DNA from: Gammaproteobacteria bacterium
Lineage (GTDB): Bacteria > Pseudomonadota > Gammaproteobacteria > SZUA-152
NCBI GenBank assembly: GCA_029882975.1
Contig: JAOUJW010000024.1
Coordinates: forward strand, 1-64,000
DNA length: 64,000 bases
Direction of reading: 5' to 3'
Below the pieces are notes generated by a model that saw nothing but the letters and a program-made list of their open reading frames with translations, was not told the DNA's origin and did not search any database. The position numbers and the translations under genes were made by a program. Positions 46,051-56,634 of the stretch are shown here, in pieces (position 1 is the stretch's first letter; each line of letters starts with the position of its first letter).

Positions 46051-46938
46051 ATGAAAACCAGGTATTCCTACGTTATCAGTATTATTACTATCTGTGCAGT
46101 CTTACTGTTCACCGGCAGCGCCAATAGCAATACTGATAAAACCCCATTAATGGGGGCCGGAGCACATTTTGCGTGGATCGTGTTTGATGCGTTAAAACCT
46201 GAACTGGAAAAGGCCACTGGCCGAGACATTATTCTCTTTGGCGAAAACTCCATGCTGGGAGTCGGTTGTAATGCAGGCATTAAGGCAGCCAAACAAAATA
46301 GCCCTACCCGGGAAACCTTTGGTTTCGTCTGCTGCCCCTTATCCCCCGAGGAAATCAGCAAAAATAATCTCAAAGTGTATCCCCTGGCATACGAACCTAT
46401 TCTGATTTTAACCAACTCCAATAATCCGGTTAAGAACATCACCAAAAAACAGGTACAAGCCGTATTTCGGGGCGACATTATCAATTGGAAACAAATCGGT
46501 GGCTCGGATACCCCGATTGTTGTGGTCACCCGGTTACATTGCAAAGATCGCCCCGGTCATTGGAAAACCATACTCCCTGATGCCGATCAATTCCGCCAGG
46601 AACGTCTCAATGTGAAAAGCGCTGCCGCCATGGTTCAAAGGGTCAGCGATTTTAAAAGCGCTATCGGCCACACCGGTTCCACCTGGAAATTTAAGAAAAG
46701 CGACAAAATAAAGGTTCTCACTGTGGACGGGATCGCTCCCACCGCCGAGAATCTGCGTAATGGAAAATATCCGTTTTTTCGTCGTTTGTCTGCGGTTACA
46801 GATGCCAAACCATCACCGGATGTAGTAAAGCTGATAAAAAGCGCCCAGACCGGTGCGGCATTCAAACAGGTTGCCAAACAATACAATTTACTACCGTTTA
46901 ATAAAGCTCCGGCAGGGCTGGTAGCTCTGGACCCGTAG
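46051..46938 (+). CDS. PstS-like periplasmic binding protein
   Basis: 295 residues with a signal peptide (to about residue 27). The PBP-like pattern is GAGAHFAWIVFDALKPELE, LILTNSNNPVKNITKKQVQA and FRGDIINWKQIGGSDTPIVV, as in phosphate-type binding proteins (PBP-like domain 2). The ligand is not certain. No ABC permease or ATPase genes are nearby. The membrane diguanylate cyclase 35 bases downstream suggests it feeds a ligand signal to that protein; this is inference. Confidence 0.75.
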   Translation: MKTRYSYVISIITICAVLLFTGSANSNTDKTPLMGAGAHFAWIVFDALKPELEKATGRDIILFGENSMLGVGCNAGIKAAKQNSPTRETFGFVCCPLSPEEISKNNLKVYPLAYEPILILTNSNNPVKNITKKQVQAVFRGDIINWKQIGGSDTPIVVVTRLHCKDRPGHWKTILPDADQFRQERLNVKSAAAMVQRVSDFKSAIGHTGSTWKFKKSDKIKVLTVDGIAPTAENLRNGKYPFFRRLSAVTDAKPSPDVVKLIKSAQTGAAFKQVAKQYNLLPFNKAPAGLVALDP

Positions 46939-46973
46939 GAAAATCCAGGGTCGCTGAGAACCCGTTTAAAGGT

Positions 46974-48545
46974 ATGATTCACACTTATCGATTTCGCCTG
47001 ACCATCTATACCATAGGGCTGTTGGTTTTTCTGACAGGCACCCTATCGTTAACTTATATTTATACACGCGGAGTTATCCTCACACAGGCAGAAGAAAGCG
47101 CAAACGCTACCGCGCAAGTGTTACAAGCCAATCTGGAACTGGAAGAAAAGGAGTTGGTGCACTATACGGAGATTGTGCGAGACGATATTCGAGTTAAAGA
47201 ATATTTGTTCATGATTGCCAAAGTGGGTACAGACTCCTCGGCACTGGAAACGCTCTACAAACGACAGTTCGGATGGTTACCTGTGGAAAACCATCTTATC
47301 ATCAGTAATTCCGGCGAGATCATCTCAGGGAATAAAAACTCCACCCTGGCACCGGCTTTGATCAAACACAGTCAAAACTCCAATGAAGAAGTGTTTTATT
47401 ACAATGGAGCCAACGGTATGGAGTTGGTATCGTGGGCACCGGTCATTTATCAAAATACCAGCCTGGGATTGGTAGCCTTAACCCATTTGTTAAACAACCG
47501 TTGGCTGGAAAATATTCGTGAACGCAGTGGCGGTTTCTTATTCCTGGTGGAACAGGAAAAAGTATTAATCAGCAGTCTAAAGCAAGCAATAAACAAACGC
47601 TTTGTTACAGACGAAAAAGGTAGAGCCCATGTGGATGGCAACGTCTACCGAGTCAATCGTATTGGACCAAGAATGGTCAGTACCGCACCTCAAATCTGGT
47701 ATGGTGTCTCCGAACAAGATTTGTTGGAAGGACTGGGCCGTCTCACTCGATTCGTACTTTTGGTGATTTTCGCCGGTAGTTTGGCAGTGTTTGGTATGGG
47801 CTTGGCCATTTTTAGAAACTTTTCTTCGCCCTTGAATCAACTCATGCGCATGACTAAGGCTGTCGCTAAAGGTGAATTCCCTAATATGGACAAATCTGTC
47901 CTAAAAAACGAAATCGGCGAGCTATCCAATATGTTTGTGGAAATGCTGGCTGCGTTGCGTCACAAACAGGCGGAAATCGATAGAATCCATAAAGAACTGG
48001 AAGAATCCGCCATCACCGATGCGTTGACTTCCTTATATAATCGCCGCTATTTACAGGAGGTGTTCCCCAAGGTATTAAGTCAGGCACAGCGGGAGAAGCA
48101 GTATTTAACCGGTATCCTGCTGGACTTGGATCACTTCAAACAAATCAACGACCGCTATGGCCACTTGGGCGGCGACCAATGCCTGACCCAAGTAGCCCAG
48201 CTGTTACGTGACATATCCCGCGCCAACGACTATGTCTTTCGTATCGGTGGTGAAGAGTTTTTTATTCTGAGTAGTACTGAAATGAACAATGGCGGAATGG
48301 TGCTCGCAGAGAAAATACGAGAATCCATAGAAGCCCACGAGGTACACTATAAAGACCTGATCATTCCTTTGACCGCCAGCATCGGCGTCGCCATCGCCAA
48401 GTTAGACCTTCCCTCTGACAAAGCACTTACCTATTTACTGTTCCATTCCGATAAGGCCATGTATCAAGCAAAAGTGAACGGTAGAAATCAAATTAAAATG
48501 CAATCCGCTGTTGATGCCGGTGATGAAACGCGTGACGCGTCGTAA
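46974..48545 (+). CDS. Membrane diguanylate cyclase with a Cache-like sensor
   Basis: 523 residues: N-terminal helix (YTIGLLVFLTGTLSLTYIY), periplasmic Cache-like domain (about 35-250), a second helix (FVLLVIFAGSLAVFGMGLAI), HAMP (about 280-330) and GGDEF. The active motif is GGEEF, in RIGGEEFFIL, and an RxxD inhibitory site (RAND) lies five residues before it, so the enzyme should make and be inhibited by cyclic-di-GMP. It follows the PstS-like gene by 35 bases in the same direction. Confidence 0.9.
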   Translation: MIHTYRFRLTIYTIGLLVFLTGTLSLTYIYTRGVILTQAEESANATAQVLQANLELEEKELVHYTEIVRDDIRVKEYLFMIAKVGTDSSALETLYKRQFGWLPVENHLIISNSGEIISGNKNSTLAPALIKHSQNSNEEVFYYNGANGMELVSWAPVIYQNTSLGLVALTHLLNNRWLENIRERSGGFLFLVEQEKVLISSLKQAINKRFVTDEKGRAHVDGNVYRVNRIGPRMVSTAPQIWYGVSEQDLLEGLGRLTRFVLLVIFAGSLAVFGMGLAIFRNFSSPLNQLMRMTKAVAKGEFPNMDKSVLKNEIGELSNMFVEMLAALRHKQAEIDRIHKELEESAITDALTSLYNRRYLQEVFPKVLSQAQREKQYLTGILLDLDHFKQINDRYGHLGGDQCLTQVAQLLRDISRANDYVFRIGGEEFFILSSTEMNNGGMVLAEKIRESIEAHEVHYKDLIIPLTASIGVAIAKLDLPSDKALTYLLFHSDKAMYQAKVNGRNQIKMQSAVDAGDETRDAS

Positions 48546-48571
48546 AGACGGGTTTCACCCTGCGTATCCAT

Positions 48572-51283
48572 TCAATCAAGGTGGCGTTCAAATTCCTCCA
48601 ACAAACCCAGGAATTGATCCCAATCCCCCTGCGCCCCCTCCATTTGAGTCGCCAATACCGTCATGCTTTGCAAACCGAAATAACCGGCCACACCTTTTAG
48701 CTGATGCACATAATCCTTTAGCTGCAATGGATCGCGCTTGTCACATGCCGCTCGTAATAATTGCCCCAGTCGCTGCAACTCCGCGGTAAGCTTGTTTTCC
48801 ATACCCTGAGCCACTGCCGCCGATTGAGTGGCAGGAGAACTTTGCGCTTCTTGCTCTGATTGATCAACACCATTGGGGTTCAACCCTTTTTTTATGCCCA
48901 GCAACACATTCCACAACTGCTCTTCTATAATGGGTTTTAACAAAACATCCTCAAAACCCATTTGCGCCAGTTTCTGTTCCGAATCCGCAAATACATCCGC
49001 GGTTAAAGCCACCACCGGGGTTTGTTCGTTAATGCCTTTTCCGGCTTTGATGCGTTTAACAGCTTCCACCCCATCAATGCCCGGTAGGTGGATATCCATA
49101 AAAATAACATCAAATAGCCGGGCTTCAGCAGCATCCACCGCTTTCAAGCCGTTATCCACCAAAACGGGTTCAATACTCTGGCCTCGCAACAAAGTCAGAA
49201 TCAGGTCTCGGTTAAAGGGGTTATCTTCCACCACCAGCACTTTTAAACCATCCAGTGATAGCGTTCCGCCGTCATCCTGAAAACTGACTTGAGGATCCGA
49301 CCTAGTTCCCAGCAATTTGGAGATCACTCTGCGCATGCGGTCCCGACGTACCGGCTTGGACAAACACAACGTTTCTCCACCATAACCCGCACAAGACAAC
49401 AGCTCATCTCCGGAGCGGTTCGCTAACACCACCACCGGACCGGAAAAACCGGCCCGGACTTGTGCAATTAAGCTGTTCGTAGCAGCAACATCATGATTTT
49501 GGTATAACTCCTCTTGATGTAATTCCTCATTACTCAACCCAATCATAGTCAGATCGCATGTCGACCCTTGCATTGCCAGTATTTTTTGCAGATGACTTTG
49601 ATCACGTGCCACGAACACACCGGCCCCTAAAAAGATCAAATTGTTTCTCAGGGTACGACGGGAAAAAGAATGGTCGTCGTAGATGATCACATTCTTACCC
49701 TGCAGAGGCTGGGCCTCTGCGTAACTATCCTCCCGCTCCGGTTGTACCGCCTCAAACGGCAGTGTAAACCAAAACCGACTGCCTTCACCCAGGACGCTGT
49801 CCACCCCCATGGTTCCGTTCATCATTTCAACAAAACGTCGCGCGATAGTTAAGCCTAAACCGGTTCCCCCAAATTTTCTGGAAATGGACGAATCCGCTTG
49901 GGAAAACTCCTTAAACAACTGTTCCAGATTAGCGCTGTCTATGCCAATGCCGGTATCCAATACCGCGATCTTAAAGTTACCCTTTTGCCCATCCGTGCTT
50001 TCTGACTCCAGCTCTGCCTGCACCACAACACTGCCTTGTTCAGTAAACTTAATCGCATTATTCACCAGATTGGTGAGTATTTGGCTTATGCGAGCGGGAT
50101 CACCCAAGATATATCGAGGCACGTCCGAATGTACCAACAACACCAATTCCAGCTTTTTATCGTGCGCGGTAGCGCTGAGCATACTGACAACATCTTCCAA
50201 CACGCCTGTTAGTTCAAAGGGGACGGACTCCAGCTCTATAGCACCGGATTCCAACCGCGAAAAACTCAGTACATCGTCAATAACCGTTAGCAGTTGTAGT
50301 GCCGCTCTTTGAATCGTGCGGGTATATTCCCACTGATCAGGCGTCTGCTGAGTCCTATGCAACAAGCGGGTAAAACCCAACACCGCATTCATGGGCGTGC
50401 GTATTTCGTGACTCATTTTAGCAAGGAAATCCGCTTTGGCTTTACTGGCCGACAAGGCATCGTTCCTGGCGGAGTCCAGTTCCACATTACGTTGCTCCAA
50501 TTGCGCCACGGTATGAGTTAAGGCTTCAGTGGCCTTGGCCACCTGTTGCTGTAAATCCTGGGTTGCCTCTTGCAAGGCGACCGCCAAAGCATTGAAACCG
50601 GATTCCAGAGCGCCCAACTCGCCACCGGAACTCTCTTCCACTCTGACGCAAAAATCACCACTGCGTAAGCGTTTCTCACCAGCGGACAGATTCATGATGG
50701 GACGAATAACACTGTTACCCACCCATAAGGCCAAAAACACGCTGACACCTAAGCCAAATAAAACCAACATGACCGAATTCACCAGGATTTGCCGTTGCTC
50801 CTGATGCACATGCACGGGAGACATCACCACCAATACTTTCCCCAGGGGTTGCCCCGTTTTCGGCGCAACGGCAAACAGGTCCGATTCGTAATCAGTCACA
50901 TCAATTCCCGATTCAAACACGATCTGACTGTAGTGAAATGGACTATCAGATGTACCATTCGAAACCGCCGCCCCCGCCGCTTGTGCCACCACCTTATTGG
51001 CTGCATCAAAGACCACTAACTTTTCCACATCGGCGTCCCGTGCCGAGGAGTCCAGCAAGCTTTGCAGCATTTTATTGTTCCCCGAATACAAACCAAATTC
51101 ACCAGCTGAGGCCAAGTGTTTCACCAATGCCTGGCCCCGCAAGCGTAAGTACCGCTCGGAATCGGAGAAACGTTCTATTGCTGTGTAGTAGGCCATGGAC
51201 ACGGCTATCAATAACACGGGGAATATGGCCAGCGTCAATACTCGGGAACGGATACCCATTTTCTTAAACAGGTATTTATTCAT
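48572..51283 (-). CDS. Hybrid sensor histidine kinase (BarA-like layout)
   Basis: 903 residues. Two membrane helices flank a periplasmic sensor of about 140 residues, then HAMP, coiled coil and a HisKA domain with the H-box FLAKMSHEIRTPMNAVLGF. N box NLVNNAIKFTEQG, G1 DTGIGID and G2 GTGLGLTIA define the ATPase. Next come a degenerate receiver (GKNVIIYDDHSFSRR), a true receiver (VLVVEDNPFNRDL ... IFMDIHLPG) and a C-terminal Hpt domain (HQLKGVAGYFGL). Its start overlaps the preceding binding-protein gene by 8 bases. Confidence 0.92.
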   Translation of the reverse strand: MNKYLFKKMGIRSRVLTLAIFPVLLIAVSMAYYTAIERFSDSERYLRLRGQALVKHLASAGEFGLYSGNNKMLQSLLDSSARDADVEKLVVFDAANKVVAQAAGAAVSNGTSDSPFHYSQIVFESGIDVTDYESDLFAVAPKTGQPLGKVLVVMSPVHVHQEQRQILVNSVMLVLFGLGVSVFLALWVGNSVIRPIMNLSAGEKRLRSGDFCVRVEESSGGELGALESGFNALAVALQEATQDLQQQVAKATEALTHTVAQLEQRNVELDSARNDALSASKAKADFLAKMSHEIRTPMNAVLGFTRLLHRTQQTPDQWEYTRTIQRAALQLLTVIDDVLSFSRLESGAIELESVPFELTGVLEDVVSMLSATAHDKKLELVLLVHSDVPRYILGDPARISQILTNLVNNAIKFTEQGSVVVQAELESESTDGQKGNFKIAVLDTGIGIDSANLEQLFKEFSQADSSISRKFGGTGLGLTIARRFVEMMNGTMGVDSVLGEGSRFWFTLPFEAVQPEREDSYAEAQPLQGKNVIIYDDHSFSRRTLRNNLIFLGAGVFVARDQSHLQKILAMQGSTCDLTMIGLSNEELHQEELYQNHDVAATNSLIAQVRAGFSGPVVVLANRSGDELLSCAGYGGETLCLSKPVRRDRMRRVISKLLGTRSDPQVSFQDDGGTLSLDGLKVLVVEDNPFNRDLILTLLRGQSIEPVLVDNGLKAVDAAEARLFDVIFMDIHLPGIDGVEAVKRIKAGKGINEQTPVVALTADVFADSEQKLAQMGFEDVLLKPIIEEQLWNVLLGIKKGLNPNGVDQSEQEAQSSPATQSAAVAQGMENKLTAELQRLGQLLRAACDKRDPLQLKDYVHQLKGVAGYFGLQSMTVLATQMEGAQGDWDQFLGLLEEFERHLD

Positions 51284-52211
51284 AACTGTTTACCCCCGGC
51301 TCATCTATACCTACGGGTATTTTTATTCCCAGAGACCGAGCGACCGAATGATTTACCTCCACACTGTAGTATTTGGGAAACACGGACTCGGACCAAGATT
51401 CTCCAATGAGAAATGCCTGCGCCAATTCCGCGGAGTGCTTACCAATCTGCTCTGGTGTACTGAATACGGCGGCTAAAGCCCCGGCAGTGACATAGGCTTT
51501 AGAAAACCCCAACACGGGCACCTTTTGCCGATAGGCGGAATAGAGCAACCATTTAGCCTGGCGTGGCGAGTTGACTTGCGGATCGGGTATAGCAAGAAAA
51601 ACATCACTGCTCTTTAACAAAGGCCGAATCTGCTTTACGAAGTTGCCCGGACCAATGTGAACCGACTGTAACTCCAAATTCAATTGACGTGCTGCCTGTG
51701 CTACTTCCGACTGCCGCGCTGAAGAAACAGCACCAAAGGCGACTCCCACCGTTGTCGCCTGAGGCAATAAATGCCGCCCTAAACTTAATTGCCGCTCAAA
51801 CGGTTGGTCGAGGTAGATGGCGGATATACGTTTTGCCGGATCTGCACGTACCAAAGACTCAAAAGCGGTCTTAGGAATAAACACACAAAGAATACCGGCA
51901 GCGGCCAAATCAGAACCCAGCACAACCTCCGCGGCATTAACACCCACTGTAATTACCAGGTCACGCACAGCCAATGACTGACTTAACGACGCCATATCAC
52001 TCAATGTGTAATAGCGAATTTTGGCTGCGCTGCCGTCTTGAACACCCCGAACAAACCCGTCTTTCACTCGCTCATAAGAACTGGAATTGCTGCTAAACAC
52101 CACATGAACGGTTGCGTTGCCCGGCTCCTCTGCGTGCGCAAAAAAAATGGCGCCGGATAAAAACAATCCGGAAACTAAAACGCAACAAGGAATCAGGCGT
52201 GAAAAGACCAT
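51276..52211 (-). CDS. ABC-type periplasmic binding protein (ABC_sub_bind family)
   Basis: 311 residues with a signal peptide (LIPCCVLVSGLFLSGAIFFA, ending near HAEE). The body (FAHAEEP, VVFSSNSSSYERVKDGFVRG, LVITVGVNAAEVVL, and the end FSTPEQIGKHSAELAQAFLI) has the layout of the PF04392-type family of substrate-binding proteins of unknown ligand. There is no transport ATPase or permease here. It lies between a TonB receptor and a histidine kinase, with an 8-base overlap to the latter. It may therefore bind a ligand for the sensor. Confidence 0.75.
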   Translation of the reverse strand: MVFSRLIPCCVLVSGLFLSGAIFFAHAEEPGNATVHVVFSSNSSSYERVKDGFVRGVQDGSAAKIRYYTLSDMASLSQSLAVRDLVITVGVNAAEVVLGSDLAAAGILCVFIPKTAFESLVRADPAKRISAIYLDQPFERQLSLGRHLLPQATTVGVAFGAVSSARQSEVAQAARQLNLELQSVHIGPGNFVKQIRPLLKSSDVFLAIPDPQVNSPRQAKWLLYSAYRQKVPVLGFSKAYVTAGALAAVFSTPEQIGKHSAELAQAFLIGESWSESVFPKYYSVEVNHSVARSLGIKIPVGIDEPGVNSYE

Positions 52212-52231
52212 AGCCGCACCGGCGCTACGAA

Positions 52232-54256
52232 CTAGAAGTCCGCACTGAACTTAATGTAAAAACGTCGGCCAAAGGTATTCTCCTTCCTGAACTCTGCATA
52301 TTCATCATCCAGGACGTTGTGGATAATAAAACGGGCACTTGAGGAATCCAGTCCGAACCGCAGCTTTTTGACGATCTGCGCATCCCAGCGCGAATACCCA
52401 TCTATGTAGTCACCATCTCCTTCCCATTCCATATCGGATACGTGATAAAAACTGAGACTGCCCCACCAGTTTGAATTCAAATCGTGTCTCAGATTGAAAC
52501 TCAAGGTATGCCTAGGTACATTGTCGGCAGCATCAGTGACCACATTCGGGTTTATTTTACTCATCAAAACACCGCGGGTTTTAGCATAGGAATACTGCAA
52601 GCCCACTTTGAACCGTGACCAGGGCTGGTACCCCAGTTGAAACTCCACCCCCTCCGTATCCGCGTAACCATTATTGGACCATACCTTAGTCCCGCCGGAA
52701 TCCTCCGGTGCGAGAATCAGATTACGCAGTTCCTCCTTAAATAACTTCATATCAAAGGTAATATTCCATTGCGGCAGTTCAGCCAGATACGCCGCCTCTA
52801 AAGAAATAATCTTTTCCGGTTGTAAATTGGGATCGCTGGCATAGAGCACATAGGCAGACCCTGCGCTATCTCTGATTACCCAACGATGGTTGGCTTCGAA
52901 TAAAGATGGCGCTCGATGCGCCCGTGAGCCACTCACACGAAACGTATGATTGGAATTCAATTTGTAATTTAATGCCAGACGTGGTGAATTAAAACGACGT
53001 CGATGGTCGGACTGTTCTACCATGTACCCAAAATTCAACAAGACAGGATCCCACAATTGCCACTCACCGTTAAAAAATACATTGGCGCTGCGGGCGCTGA
53101 TATAACCTTCCTTGTCCAAAATATATTGGCCTTTAATGCGATCGCGGCGCATGCTGCCACCCCAGGCAAACCGCATTCCGGCAAAAGGACGAATATTGTG
53201 TTGCGCCTCCAACTCGGTTCGGTCCGCCAAACCATCCTGCTGACCGACATTAACCAGCTCGCTTGGCAAACCCAGAACGGCGGTATCCACGGTGTACTCA
53301 TCCCTTTGCTCATGCCGGTTATAAAACAATTGTACGAAAAACTCATCCGTATTGGATTGAGTTCGAGTCCAACGTAAATGCGCATGAGAACTTCTAACAT
53401 CCTTCTCTCGCGCCGGGTCCAGTGGGTTATTTTCAAACCCCAGACCTAACTGACCATGCACATAGCCCAGACTCCAGTCCAATAAATTCCGTTGACTGCG
53501 AGTATACTGTCCGCGAATATCCACGTCCTTCACGGTTTTATCATCCACCACCGCGTTAAACCCTTCATCGCGCTGCGATCTGACCGTTACTCGATAATCC
53601 AAATCACCCAAACTATCAGAATGACGCATTAACACATTATCGGTCCTCTGGGTTCCGCGGATCACTTTAAACAAACTACCGTGATCCTCAAAGGCCTGAC
53701 GCGTTACAATGTTTATAGAGCCCAAAAAAGCGTTGGAACCATAGGCCGGTGCGTTCGGCCCTCGTACCACCTCAATGCGATCCACGTTTTCCAAGGCCAC
53801 ACCCAAATTGGCCCAGTCCACATTGGATAAAAGGGGTCGATACACGGAACGTCCGTCCACCATGACTTGAAACTTTCGGGGAAAGCCAAATGAAAGACCA
53901 TGATAAGTGACAGCAAAGCTGTTACCACTGACATGTGCCACTTGAAACCCTGGGATTAATCGCAAAATATCCACCAACTCCACCGCACCGGAAGCGTCGA
54001 TGATTTCACGATTGATGATGGTAATCGATGCGGGAGAATCAGACTTAGGTTGCGATAGACGACTGGCCGAAACCACCACGGGTATATCCGCTAAAAAATC
54101 ATCCTCGCTGAATTCGTTGGCTATGGCCCCCTGGGAAAACCCCAGAGTCATTCCCAGCAGCCACCGACTGAACTGGTTTCCTACATAATTTTTCACCGAA
54201 CAACTTGCAGGGCATGAGGTCTTTCTTATGAGGAACATTGATAGGCACCGGCGCAA
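52232..54256 (-). CDS. TonB-dependent outer-membrane receptor
   Basis: 674 residues. A signal region is followed by the plug domain (IPVVVSASRLSQPKSDSPAS, VELVDILRLIPGFQVAHVSG, VMVDGRSVYRPL, GSNAFLGSINIVTRQ) and a barrel of about 22 strands ending RRFYIKFSADF with a terminal aromatic. The plug form is closest to cobalamin/colicin-type receptors, but the substrate is unknown. Start at 54256 or the ATG 18 bases later. It is part of a row with the response regulator before it and the binding protein and kinase after it. Confidence 0.9.
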   Translation of the reverse strand: MRRCLSMFLIRKTSCPASCSVKNYVGNQFSRWLLGMTLGFSQGAIANEFSEDDFLADIPVVVSASRLSQPKSDSPASITIINREIIDASGAVELVDILRLIPGFQVAHVSGNSFAVTYHGLSFGFPRKFQVMVDGRSVYRPLLSNVDWANLGVALENVDRIEVVRGPNAPAYGSNAFLGSINIVTRQAFEDHGSLFKVIRGTQRTDNVLMRHSDSLGDLDYRVTVRSQRDEGFNAVVDDKTVKDVDIRGQYTRSQRNLLDWSLGYVHGQLGLGFENNPLDPAREKDVRSSHAHLRWTRTQSNTDEFFVQLFYNRHEQRDEYTVDTAVLGLPSELVNVGQQDGLADRTELEAQHNIRPFAGMRFAWGGSMRRDRIKGQYILDKEGYISARSANVFFNGEWQLWDPVLLNFGYMVEQSDHRRRFNSPRLALNYKLNSNHTFRVSGSRAHRAPSLFEANHRWVIRDSAGSAYVLYASDPNLQPEKIISLEAAYLAELPQWNITFDMKLFKEELRNLILAPEDSGGTKVWSNNGYADTEGVEFQLGYQPWSRFKVGLQYSYAKTRGVLMSKINPNVVTDAADNVPRHTLSFNLRHDLNSNWWGSLSFYHVSDMEWEGDGDYIDGYSRWDAQIVKKLRFGLDSSSARFIIHNVLDDEYAEFRKENTFGRRFYIKFSADF

Positions 54257-54303
54257 ACCATTATTCGTAAAGGCGCTAAGATAGCATGAAAGCTGAAAAG
54301 CCG

Positions 54304-54954
54304 CTAAACCGCCAAACCCATCTTTTGGGCCGCAATCACCGCCTGAGTTCGATTATTCACTCCCAGTGCTTTAAAAACAGCAGTCACGTGAATTTTTACC
54401 GTATGCTGAGACACCCCCAGCGCGCGAGCGATTTCCTTATTTTGCTTTCCCTTGGCCAACAGTACCAATACGTCAAATTGACGATCCGTGAGCGTTTCTT
54501 TTAATTCGTGGTCATCGATCTTGGTGGCGTTTTCTTCTGCTTCGTCTTCGTCGTCATCGGCTTTCATCAGATCGGGGGGCACATAAACACCACCGGACAT
54601 CACCAACTTGATGGCGTTAAGCATAACATCGTGTGGAGTGGTTTTAGGTATGAAACCGAACGCACCTCGATCCAAGGCACGACGCATATCGGATTTCTTA
54701 TTGGATGCGGATAAAATTACCACCGGCGTATCCGGATAACTCTCTGCAAGCTGACCCAACAGTTCAAAGCCGTCTGTCTCCGGCATGTACAGATCCAGCA
54801 ACACAATATCAAATGCGGGCGACGACTGTAGAGCCTCCAAAACCTCTTTGCCATTACCGGCTTCTGTAATGGCAACGTCTGCGGAGATCTCCTGGAGGGT
54901 GTTGCGAATTCCCTCGCGGATCAATACATGGTCATCGGCAACTAAAATTTTCAA
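54304..54954 (-). CDS. LuxR-type (NarL family) response regulator
   Basis: 216 residues from TTG 54954 (AGAGGAT 8 bases upstream); a GTG at 54993 has no ribosome site. Receiver: LVADDHVLIREG, phosphorylated Asp in VLLDLYMPETDG, VILSASNK and FGFIPK. After a 20-residue acidic linker comes the LuxR HTH LTDRQFDVLVLLAKGKQNKE. It lies first in the row with the TonB receptor, binding protein and hybrid kinase, and is the likely output of that kinase. Confidence 0.9.
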   Translation of the reverse strand: MKILVADDHVLIREGIRNTLQEISADVAITEAGNGKEVLEALQSSPAFDIVLLDLYMPETDGFELLGQLAESYPDTPVVILSASNKKSDMRRALDRGAFGFIPKTTPHDVMLNAIKLVMSGGVYVPPDLMKADDDEDEAEENATKIDDHELKETLTDRQFDVLVLLAKGKQNKEIARALGVSQHTVKIHVTAVFKALGVNNRTQAVIAAQKMGLAV

Positions 54955-55130
54955 CGGTTTATCCTCTTTCGTCTCAGCTACCCAGACAATCACAGGTCAG
55001 AGTTATTCAGCAAGCTCTGCATGGACATTTTAACTGTACACAGAAAAAAGCGGTTTTTATACACAACTAAGGCCCTAGTACAAATGTACTATAGCAAATC
55101 AACAGCATCCCATTGATTTTAGGGCTTTCT

Positions 55131-56564
55131 CTATTCGCCGGAGAGCTTTTTCTTGAGCAACTCGTTAACCTGCTGGGGATCAGCCTGCCCCTTGGTCGCT
55201 TTCATGGCCTGACCCACGAAAAAGCCAAACAGTTTGTCTTTGCCGGATCGATATTGCTCCACCTGGCCGGGATTGGCGGCAATAATATCGTCAATGATTT
55301 TTTCCACCTCTGAGGAATCAGCCACTTTCAAACCGCGTTTTTCAATAATGGTGTCCACATCCCCTTCGCCATCCCAAAGTGCCTGAAATACCTGTTTGGC
55401 CATTTTGCCAGTGATATCGCCTTGCTTGATCTTTAGAATCATACTACTGAGCATAGGCGCACTTACCGGACTGTCCTGAATACTGAGATTATTTTTGTTT
55501 AATGCACCGGTTAAATCACTGATGATCCAGTTGGCCGACAACTTCGGTTCGTCGGTTTCCTTAACCACCGCCTCAAAGTAATTCGCCAGCGCCAGGCCGG
55601 CGGTAATCACCCCGGCGTCATAGGCGCTCAAGCCCAGTTGTTCCATATAACGGTTTTTCTTTTCATCGGGCAACTCGGGCAAGGTTGCTTTGACTTGCTG
55701 TAAATAGTCTTCACTAACCTCTACGGGTAATAGATCCGGGTCGGGAAAGTAACGATAGTCGTTGGCTTCTTCTTTCTCACGCATCTTCCGAGTGACATCC
55801 GCATCCGGATCGTACAGACGGGTTTGTTGCACGACTACGCCGCCACCTTCGATCAGTTCGATCTGACGCTCAATCTCGTAGTTGATGGCTTTTTCAACAA
55901 AGCGAAAGGAGTTGATATTCTTTAACTCGGTTCGGGTACCAAATTCTTTTTGACCTTTGGGTCGAATCGAAACATTGGCATCGCAACGGAATGAGCCTTC
56001 CTGCATATTGCCATCGCAGATTTCCAAATATTGCACCAGGGAATGAATTTTTTTCATGTAGGCTACAGCTTCGGCGGCGGATCGCATGTCCGGCTCGGAA
56101 ACAATTTCCAGTAAGGGAGTGCCGGCCCGGTTTAAATCAATACCCGTCAAGCCATGAAAGTCCTCGTGTAAGGACTTACCCGCGTCTTCTTCCAAATGGG
56201 CTCGTGTGACACCGATGGTTTTGACGCTACCGTCCTCCAGTTCGATATCAATATGACCACCGTCCACAATGGGCAACTCATATTGGCTGATTTGATAGCC
56301 CTTCGGTAAATCGGGATAAAAATAGTTTTTACGTGCAAACACCGACCGCGGCGCCACCTTGGCGCCAATGGCCAGACCAAACTTGGCCGCCATGCGTACC
56401 GCTTCGGTATTTAATACCGGCAACACCCCCGGCAAACCCAGATCCACTGCACAGGCCTGCGTGTTGGGTTGTGCGCCGTAGGCAGTGGACGCACCGGAAA
56501 ATATTTTACTTTTGGTGGCGAGCTGCGCGTGAATTTCCAAGCCAATGACCACTTCCCATTGCAT
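55131..56564 (-). CDS. gatB: Asp/Glu-tRNA amidotransferase subunit B
   Basis: 477 residues, normal length. [20 protein letters not shown], the [10 protein letters not shown] stretch, and [20 protein letters not shown] are GatB signatures; the YqeY-like tail binds tRNA. It catalyses amidation of Glu-tRNA-Gln and Asp-tRNA-Asn with GatA and GatC. AAGAAGGG lies before the ATG. Order gatC-gatA-gatB. Confidence 0.96.
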   Translation of the reverse strand: MQWEVVIGLEIHAQLATKSKIFSGASTAYGAQPNTQACAVDLGLPGVLPVLNTEAVRMAAKFGLAIGAKVAPRSVFARKNYFYPDLPKGYQISQYELPIVDGGHIDIELEDGSVKTIGVTRAHLEEDAGKSLHEDFHGLTGIDLNRAGTPLLEIVSEPDMRSAAEAVAYMKKIHSLVQYLEICDGNMQEGSFRCDANVSIRPKGQKEFGTRTELKNINSFRFVEKAINYEIERQIELIEGGGVVVQQTRLYDPDADVTRKMREKEEANDYRYFPDPDLLPVEVSEDYLQQVKATLPELPDEKKNRYMEQLGLSAYDAGVITAGLALANYFEAVVKETDEPKLSANWIISDLTGALNKNNLSIQDSPVSAPMLSSMILKIKQGDITGKMAKQVFQALWDGEGDVDTIIEKRGLKVADSSEVEKIIDDIIAANPGQVEQYRSGKDKLFGFFVGQAMKATKGQADPQQVNELLKKKLSGE

Positions 56565-56634
56565 TGTTATACCCTTCTTAGATTCGTTTCGCTTTTCAAT
56601 TGTTGTCGGCTATTGTTTTTGCGGCTAATCGGTT

